The notes below the pieces were generated by a model. The model was not told where the DNA came from and did not search any database. It saw only the letters and a list, made by a program, of their open reading frames with translations. A program made the translations under genes and the position numbers. From Spirochaeta sp. (lineage in GTDB: Bacteria > Spirochaetota > Spirochaetia > Spirochaetales_E > Spirochaetaceae_B): DNA of 6,085 nt. The stretch lies in NCBI GenBank assembly GCA_030590585.1, contig JAUUYD010000157.1:1-6085 (forward strand). The letters are read 5' to 3'. This document shows, one piece after another, positions 1 through 4,901 of this stretch (position 1 is its first letter; the number at the start of each line of letters is the position of its first letter).

Positions 1-136
1 TCGGTGATTTCCCCTTTTTAAGCATATCGATTTTATCCTGGTCTATATCGGCTCCAACAACACGATTACCAAAATCCGACAGCCCGATTGCTGCCACAAG
101 TCCGACATAACCAGTACCAATTACTGTAATATCCAT
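1..136 (-). CDS. ugd: UDP-glucose 6-dehydrogenase (partial, N-terminal 45 codons)
   Basis: Only the first 45 codons lie in the window; the rest runs off the left edge. The fragment begins MDITVIGTGYVGLV, with the GxGYVG dinucleotide loop (7-12) at the start of a Rossmann fold, then LSDFGNRVVGADID with acidic D30 at the end of the second strand, where NAD ribose is bound, and DKIDMLKKGKSP, which matches the family segment leading to (S/K)PIYEPGL. The full enzyme, about 430-450 residues, oxidises UDP-glucose to UDP-glucuronate with two NAD for surface polysaccharide synthesis. A related UDP-sugar dehydrogenase (UDP-ManNAc or GDP-mannose type) is possible, since substrate-defining residues lie outside. 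The ATG at 134-136 is three bases after the pcnB stop and has AGGA seven bases upstream, so it is probably co-transcribed with pcnB. Confidence 0.82.
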   Translation of the reverse strand, partial: MDITVIGTGYVGLVAAIGLSDFGNRVVGADIDQDKIDMLKKGKSP

Positions 137-139
137 TAT

Positions 140-1273
140 TTAATCCTGTTTTTTATGGTGTTTTCGGCGGCGCCTTGCAGGGCGGTTCGCGCCCTCGGAC
201 TCTCCCACACGTACTTCCGGATGCCGGGGCCTCCGCCGGGGCAGCTTCAGTCCTCTGGCTTTAAACATAATACGTACAGCTTCTTCCACATCTCGATTCG
301 GCTGTACCAGAGGCTTAAGAAGATTTTTAAGCGAACGAACCACATCCATAAACAAAGGTCCGGTATGTTCATGGCTTTCAAAGGCAGCATCAGAAGCAAG
401 TGCATCCTCACTGAGATGGAGAATCATCACACCCCGGCTGACATCTTCGGACAACATTTTCTGATCCAGTCTGGCCAGATTGAGAAACATGGACTCACGA
501 AGATTTTTTCCCCTTGGTAAATTAGGCAGTAAATATTCCAGGAGCTTATAGCGATCCATCAAACGCATGATAGCCTCTGAGTTACGGCTGTTGAGCATCT
601 TATATAGCTCTTCAGAGAGTCTGGAAATTGAAGCTGAAGCCAATAACTCAGCATCTTTCCGAATCCGCCGTCCCACAGATCCGGATATCTTCATCCCTGT
701 GATGGCCGCGTACTTTACCGCGCGCAGCATCCTTACAGGATCCTCGGAGAAGGATGAATTCAAGGGAAGAACACTCTTTACAACACCTTTACTGATATCA
801 TTAACACCGTTGACAAAATCAATAATGGTTTCTTCATCAGGGTCGTAATAAAGTGCATTCAGAGAAAAGTCCCGCCTCATGACATCTTCATTCAAAGACC
901 CGTAGACATGATTTCTGTCCCCTGATTCAGGTGCCCGAAAAGTGGCAACCTCATGAATTTTCCCGCCACTGAAATAAACATGAACCAGTCGAAAGCGTTT
1001 CCCTATCACCCGGGAATTCCGGAACAGCCGTTTCACCCGGCTGGGAGACGCGTCGGTTGCTATATCAAAATCCTTGGGTGTCAACCCGAGAAGAAGATCT
1101 CTAACCGCACCGCCGACAATGTAGGCCTCATGTCCCTGTTCGGACAGGCGATTACAAATTTTGCGGGCATCAATATCTATACCTGATTTTGAAATTGAGT
1201 GATCACCGCGTTCATAAACAACGGCCTTGATAGTGGCTTTACCTTTGTAATCTCGAAAATAACGGCTGCGCAT
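140..1273 (-). CDS. pcnB: PcnB-type polynucleotide adenylyltransferase (poly(A) polymerase / tRNA nucleotidyltransferase superfamily)
   Basis: Class II nucleotidyltransferase that adds adenosines to RNA 3' ends; in bacteria such tails usually speed RNA decay. In the 377 residues the catalytic head carries VGGAVRDLLLG (53-63), then KDFDIATDASP (67-77) with metal-binding D68 and D70, LFRNSRVIGKRFRLVHV (83-99), RRDFSLNALYYD (133-144) and the EDPVRMLRAVKYAA segment (177-190). The approach HSISKSGIDIDARKI (25-39) and the RNSRVIG/RFRLVH run resemble PcnB of proteobacteria more than CCA-adding enzymes. It is shorter than E. coli PcnB (about 455-465) and ends in a very basic tail with PRRRPRHP (345-352) and RRRRKHHKK (367-375), probably RNA-binding. 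The ATG at 1271-1273 is the only start: an in-frame TAG lies 18 bases upstream. The AGGA is 13 bases away, which is long. A CCA-adding role cannot be excluded without knowing the rest of the genome. Confidence 0.85.
   Translation of the reverse strand: MRSRYFRDYKGKATIKAVVYERGDHSISKSGIDIDARKICNRLSEQGHEAYIVGGAVRDLLLGLTPKDFDIATDASPSRVKRLFRNSRVIGKRFRLVHVYFSGGKIHEVATFRAPESGDRNHVYGSLNEDVMRRDFSLNALYYDPDEETIIDFVNGVNDISKGVVKSVLPLNSSFSEDPVRMLRAVKYAAITGMKISGSVGRRIRKDAELLASASISRLSEELYKMLNSRNSEAIMRLMDRYKLLEYLLPNLPRGKNLRESMFLNLARLDQKMLSEDVSRGVMILHLSEDALASDAAFESHEHTGPLFMDVVRSLKNLLKPLVQPNRDVEEAVRIMFKARGLKLPRRRPRHPEVRVGESEGANRPARRRRKHHKKQD
144..147 (-). promoter_or_regulatory. ribosome binding site of ugd
   Basis: AGGA seven bases before the ATG at 134-136, lying within the last codons of pcnB. 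It supports the chosen start and tight coupling of the two genes. Confidence 0.55.
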
Positions 1274-1294
1274 ATATATTAGTAATTCCTAAGA

Positions 1295-2533
1295 TCAATA
1301 ATAGCGTTTCCTTTTCGAATGGGCAATTGCGTCCCAGGCATGCATAGCGTCTTCAAAAGGTTCTAAAGCCCGGGGCATCAATCCGTTTACCCAGGCCAGA
1401 AATAAACCGTAATTTGTTACCGGAACACCCGCATCTTCCAGTCTCTCAAGACGTACAGCCATTTTCCCCCTGGTCAGCTGACATGCGCCGCAGTGAATCA
1501 CCAAATCGAATCCTTGAAGTTCTTCCTTGTCCGGCATGCCCCGCCGGAAAGAAAATTCAGCATCATCCCGCACCAGCTGCCTGAATAAGCGGGGTATTTT
1601 CACCGTGCCGATATCATCCGCCTGCCGGTGATGAGCACAGGATTCCAGCACCATCACCTTCGGAGCCCGGGGGCTTTTAGCCGCGGCGGACAGACCCTCA
1701 AGAAATCGAGCCAAATCCCCTTTTTTACGGGCAAAAAGTATGGAAAAACTCGTCAGTGGTACATCTTCAGGGATATCGGCAGCCACCTTACTGAAGGCCT
1801 GGGAATCGGTGACTACAAGGTCGGGCTTTCTACCGAGGCTCTTGAGAATCGTCCGTAACTCACGCTCTTTCACCATCAGAGCAGCCGCATCACGGTCCAG
1901 AGCATCACGAATGGTCTGCACCTGAGGCATAATCAACCGGCCGGCCGGGGCAGCAAGATCGATGGGGGTTACCAGAAGCACCAGATCCCCCTCTTTAACG
2001 ATGCCTTCCAGGGGTGTCGGCTCCCTTTCCGGCCGGCAGGCGGACAGAGCGGCAATCAGTGAATCTACCCCCCGGCCTGCTGGAGCCTCGGTCCTCACCG
2101 CACCGGCGATGGCGGCCCACTCCTCTTTTGCCGGATCCGCCGGTTTATCGGCATATGTAAAAACAAGAATCGCCGGTTTAACGGCACTTGCGAACCATTC
2201 GGAGAAAAGCTCCCCTTCAGCCTTACCGGGTGGAAGATGACCCGGAGTTACCAACACCCGGACATCAGCCTCGGCTGAGCGGGAGCGAGCCAGACGCACC
2301 CGCTGCATACCCAACTCTCCCACATCATCAATGCCCGGAGTATCGGTAATCGAAGCCGGCCCCAGACCGGGAATTTCAAATGCCCGGGTAACAGGATCGG
2401 TGGTGGTTCCCGGAACATCAGAGACCAGTGCGACTTCCTTTCCAAAAAGTGCATTCATCAAAGATGATTTCCCCGCGTTCCGGGGACCGGCGAAAACAAC
2501 TCTGAGCCGTTCGGCAAGGGCAGTTTGAATCAC
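1295..2533 (-). CDS. hydF: [FeFe]-hydrogenase maturation GTPase and scaffold HydF
   Basis: HydF is the GTP-binding scaffold on which the diiron subcluster is completed and from which it is transferred to the hydrogenase. At 412 residues it has the usual length and three domains. The GTPase domain (about 9-170) shows the P-loop GPRNAGKSS (16-24), the PGTTTDP segment (41-47) and DTPG (64-67). The middle dimerisation domain includes GDLVLLVTPIDLAAPAGRLIMPQ (182-204) and VKERELR (221-227). The cluster domain has C299-A-H301 and, 46 residues on, HCGAC with C348 and C351, matching the family CxHx44-53HCxxC iron-sulfur motif. The G4 guanine-specificity motif is degenerate: TYAD (126-129) replaces NKxD. 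The start is GTG at 2531-2533, overlapping the lyase stop as GTGA, with AAAGGAG five bases upstream. It ends in TGA 21 bases before pcnB and looks like the last hydrogenase-related gene of the operon. Confidence 0.97.
   Translation of the reverse strand: MIQTALAERLRVVFAGPRNAGKSSLMNALFGKEVALVSDVPGTTTDPVTRAFEIPGLGPASITDTPGIDDVGELGMQRVRLARSRSAEADVRVLVTPGHLPPGKAEGELFSEWFASAVKPAILVFTYADKPADPAKEEWAAIAGAVRTEAPAGRGVDSLIAALSACRPEREPTPLEGIVKEGDLVLLVTPIDLAAPAGRLIMPQVQTIRDALDRDAAALMVKERELRTILKSLGRKPDLVVTDSQAFSKVAADIPEDVPLTSFSILFARKKGDLARFLEGLSAAAKSPRAPKVMVLESCAHHRQADDIGTVKIPRLFRQLVRDDAEFSFRRGMPDKEELQGFDLVIHCGACQLTRGKMAVRLERLEDAGVPVTNYGLFLAWVNGLMPRALEPFEDAMHAWDAIAHSKRKRYY
1298..1326 (-). promoter_or_regulatory. 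candidate sigma70-type promoter for pcnB inside the 3' end of hydF
   Basis: On the minus strand TTGCCC (1321-1326, four of six bases of the -35 consensus) is followed after exactly 17 bases by TATTAT (1298-1303, five of six of the -10 consensus). The TATTAT forms the two final Tyr codons of hydF. Transcription from it would begin around 1288-1292, at or next to the AGGA (1287-1290) ahead of pcnB, so the leader would be very short. It would separate pcnB and ugd from the hydrogenase genes. This is a pattern match only. Confidence 0.35.
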
Positions 2534-3882
2534 GAAAGCTCCTTTGGCGGGCCGGTGAGATTGGAAGGCTCAAGGGCAGCTGTGATATCCCTGACGTGGA
2601 TACCTGATTCCCTGGCGACAATATCGGCCAATGCGGCAAGAGTCTCAGGCGCCGCCCGGTCAACCGCCCCTCCCAGCGACTTAAGGGCCCGGTAACCCAC
2701 CAGGGGCATCAAAGCGTTTAAAAGGGCCGGGGATCGGCTGAGATTCCGCTCCATCCGAAGCGCGTCAGGCTTCATCTCATTCAGAAAACGAAAAAAATCC
2801 TCCCCGGCAATCCCCGATTCTTCAGCTGAAGTCATCAGACTCCGGCATAAAAAGGGCAGGTAGGCATTGAGCTGCAGATTTCCCTCACGGGCATACACAT
2901 CAACCTTATCAGCCTCCCCCATCGCCGAAATAGCCAAACCTCTGCAGCGTTCTAAAAGGACAGGGTTGGTTTTTAACGGCATCATCGACGACCCGAACTG
3001 CAGATTTGGATGGATAAACTCACCCACAGCCGCCGAGGAGTAAAAAAGCATATCCGCCGCCATTTTTGAAATGTTAAACGCAGCCAGACGAATTGCCCCG
3101 GCAACCTCCGAAAGGGCATCTTTTAATGCCACGGCATCCATCATGTTCTGGCTGCGGGACAGTGGCAGACCTGTAATCCTGCGCAAGTGACGCTCGGCGG
3201 CATGGGCATATCCCCGGGGAGCACCGAAACCCGTTCCCAGCGCCGTCCCCCCCAGCGGAACCTCTCTTACCCTTTCAGCCACCTTGGAAAGCCGCCACCG
3301 ATCCCGTTCAAGAGCCCCCGCCCAGGCAGCGAAAATACTCCCCGCTCTCATTGGAAGTGCATCCTGCATCTCGGTTCTGCCTATCATCAGCAGTTTGTCA
3401 AATTCAAGTTCCAGCTGTGTAAGTTTTTCCTGCAGCCTGACCGCAAAATCCTCAGCCCTTTCCACAAGGCGAAAGGCAACAATAATCACAGCAGAGGCAA
3501 AAGTATCGTTGGTGGATTGATAACGAGCCAGGTCTTCTATGGGATCCAGGGCTTTGGAGCCTTGTAAGCCGTCCGCAGTCAGAGAGGAAAGTACTTCATT
3601 AATATTCATGTGAAGGCTTGTTCCCGCTCCGCCCTGGGCCAGAGGCAGGGGAAAAGCCTCATCATGATCCCCTTTAATCACCTCCCCGGCGGCCCGGCGC
3701 AGTGCATTCATAACCGCTTCGTCGAAATAGCTTTCAGTTTCCTGTATGCCCTCCAGGGCCGCCAGTTTTACCTCAGCGTATGCCCGGATAAGATCCCCGG
3801 GAGTACCTGAACCAGCCATACCGAAATTCGCTACAGCCTTTGCAGTTTCCTTACCATGCTTGAAACACTTCTTCCTCACCAA
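2530..3882 (-). CDS. aspartase/fumarase-superfamily lyase of the hyd operon, probable aspartate ammonia-lyase
   Basis: Likely reaction: L-aspartate to fumarate plus ammonia, in the cytoplasm, as a homotetramer (family knowledge). Of 450 residues, these family landmarks are visible in order: AGAGTS-type loop GGAGTSLHMNINEV (84-97), STND (123-126), GRTEMQDALP (168-177), GTALGTGFGAPRGY (212-225), the signature loop GSSMMPLKTNP (297-307) with its catalytic Ser and the carboxylate-binding K304 and N306, GNLQLN (334-339), and a C-terminal RSPALLNALMPLVGY (383-397). Two oddities: Glu171 stands where fumarases and some aspartases have His, and the usual first 17-20 residues are missing. A TGA 12 bases upstream rules out a longer reading. 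The start is either TTG (3880-3882, GAGG seven bases upstream) or the adjacent GTG (3877-3879), which makes a GTGA overlap with hydE. Similar lyases are known beside hydE and hydF in other anaerobes. Superfamily is certain; aspartate as substrate rests on context and overall similarity. Confidence 0.85.
   Translation of the reverse strand: MVRKKCFKHGKETAKAVANFGMAGSGTPGDLIRAYAEVKLAALEGIQETESYFDEAVMNALRRAAGEVIKGDHDEAFPLPLAQGGAGTSLHMNINEVLSSLTADGLQGSKALDPIEDLARYQSTNDTFASAVIIVAFRLVERAEDFAVRLQEKLTQLELEFDKLLMIGRTEMQDALPMRAGSIFAAWAGALERDRWRLSKVAERVREVPLGGTALGTGFGAPRGYAHAAERHLRRITGLPLSRSQNMMDAVALKDALSEVAGAIRLAAFNISKMAADMLFYSSAAVGEFIHPNLQFGSSMMPLKTNPVLLERCRGLAISAMGEADKVDVYAREGNLQLNAYLPFLCRSLMTSAEESGIAGEDFFRFLNEMKPDALRMERNLSRSPALLNALMPLVGYRALKSLGGAVDRAAPETLAALADIVARESGIHVRDITAALEPSNLTGPPKELS
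2539..2545 (-). promoter_or_regulatory. ribosome binding site of hydF
   Basis: AAAGGAG lies five bases before the GTG start of hydF, inside the last codons of the lyase gene. It is the strongest Shine-Dalgarno match among the junctions and supports the GTG at 2531-2533 as the start, giving a GTGA stop/start overlap. Confidence 0.7.
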
Positions 3883-4901
3883 CTGACTGCCTCAGCTGCT
3901 GCCGCCGGGCCGCCGACTCTACCATCGGCCCTGTCGAAGCTGATTTCACGGTTGACAGACAGTACCCTCATCGACAGGCAGCCCACGCATTGCAGGCCGC
4001 TCTCATCCAGACAGATTTTCCCCGGATACAAAAGGTAGTTTGCCTTCTGGGACACCGGGGTAAGATTCGGCATAAGAACATTGGCCCCGCATGAAATCAT
4101 CCTCTCCCGGCCGTCCTTCTCAAGCGAGCCTGCTGCACTTGTAGCCGGGATATGGGTTTCAGGGCAGAAGATTCTAAGCAGGGCCGTCGCGTACAGTGCC
4201 AGCTCCAGAGGAATCTGGGGAGCATCTCCAAGAGGCGTACCGGGATGGGGAATAAACGGCCCGACCCCCGCCATATCAACCCCGAGTTCCGCGCAAAGTT
4301 CCACATTGCGAATCACAGTATCATCACTCTCCCCGGGGAGTCCCACCATGAACCCCGAACCCACTTGAAAGCCCTCAGAGCGAAGGTCTTCCAGGGCACC
4401 GAGTCTCGAATCCAGGCTCACACCGCCGCGCAGGTATTTATGAAGCTCCGGGTTGGACGTTTCAAACCTCATCAGGTATCTTTCCGCCCCCGCCTCCCGC
4501 AGCATGCGGTAGTCCTTTCGCGGCCTGATACCGCAGCTTAAAGTGATGGCAGCTTCCCCTTTTGTCGCTTCTCTTATCCCGTTACAAATATCGGCCAGCC
4601 TGTCGGTAGTGAACCAGGAATCCTCCCCACCCTGAAGTACAAAGGTGCGTAAGCCCCTTTCGAAACCCTCATTGACAGCATCTATTATCTCTTTTTTACC
4701 CAACCTGTAGCGTTTCGGATGCGAATTCGAGCGTCTGATACCACAGTAAAGGCAATCCACCCCACAGTAATTCGAGTATTCAATCAGGCCGCGTAGATAT
4801 ACATCATCCCCGAAAACCGTATCGGAGACGCGCCGGGCCTCGGCCGCCAGCGGTTCCAGATCTCTATTTCGGAACAATTCAACAGCTTCCGCCCTATACA
4901 T
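3876..4901 (-). CDS. hydE: [FeFe]-hydrogenase maturase HydE, radical SAM enzyme
   Basis: HydE is a cytoplasmic radical SAM enzyme that acts on the iron-cysteine complex released by HydG, on the way to the diiron core. The protein has 341 residues, close to the usual 345-350. The SAM cluster motif CX3CX2C is C46, C50, C53 within NYCGVDCLYCG. The following TIM-barrel segments are typical (LQGGEDSWF near 89-97, RFETSNPELH at 145-154, GFMVGLPGES at 183-192, GPFIPHPGTPLG at 214-225). A C-terminal C297-X7-C305-X2-C308 matches the optional second cluster site known in Thermotoga HydE. This context and these motifs separate it from biotin synthase and PylB. The ATG at 4899-4901 lies inside the end of hydG; the only ribosome-site candidate is a weak GGGA five bases upstream, so translation probably depends on ribosomes finishing hydG. 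After the cluster site comes an Ala/Gly-rich tail (about 326-341) that looks unstructured. The TGA stop overlaps the next gene. Confidence 0.97.
   Translation of the reverse strand: MYRAEAVELFRNRDLEPLAAEARRVSDTVFGDDVYLRGLIEYSNYCGVDCLYCGIRRSNSHPKRYRLGKKEIIDAVNEGFERGLRTFVLQGGEDSWFTTDRLADICNGIREATKGEAAITLSCGIRPRKDYRMLREAGAERYLMRFETSNPELHKYLRGGVSLDSRLGALEDLRSEGFQVGSGFMVGLPGESDDTVIRNVELCAELGVDMAGVGPFIPHPGTPLGDAPQIPLELALYATALLRIFCPETHIPATSAAGSLEKDGRERMISCGANVLMPNLTPVSQKANYLLYPGKICLDESGLQCVGCLSMRVLSVNREISFDRADGRVGGPAAAAEAVSW
3890..3893 (-). promoter_or_regulatory. ribosome binding site of the lyase gene
   Basis: GAGG lies 7 bases before the TTG (3880-3882) and 10 before the GTG (3877-3879). Spacing slightly favours TTG, while the GTGA overlap with the hydE stop favours GTG; the proteins would differ by one residue. 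The in-frame TGA at 3892-3894 overlaps this site and excludes any longer N-terminus. Confidence 0.5.

Noticed and set aside
155..520. Plus-strand open frame of 121 codons opposite pcnB
   Set aside because: It lies fully inside the well-supported pcnB gene, has no recognisable domain and reads like antisense translation.
3187..3567. Plus-strand open frame of 126 codons opposite the lyase
   Set aside because: The opposite strand carries intact lyase motifs; the plus-strand product is low in recognisable structure and rich in Pro/Ser/Arg, as expected for antisense reading of GC-rich DNA.
4152..4541. Plus-strand open frame of 129 codons opposite hydE
   Set aside because: Embedded in hydE, with no motif and no start signal of note.
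3876..4901. Biotin synthase or PylB as an alternative for hydE
   Set aside because: The second cysteine motif at 297-308, the sequence around the SAM cluster and the maturase neighbours fit HydE.
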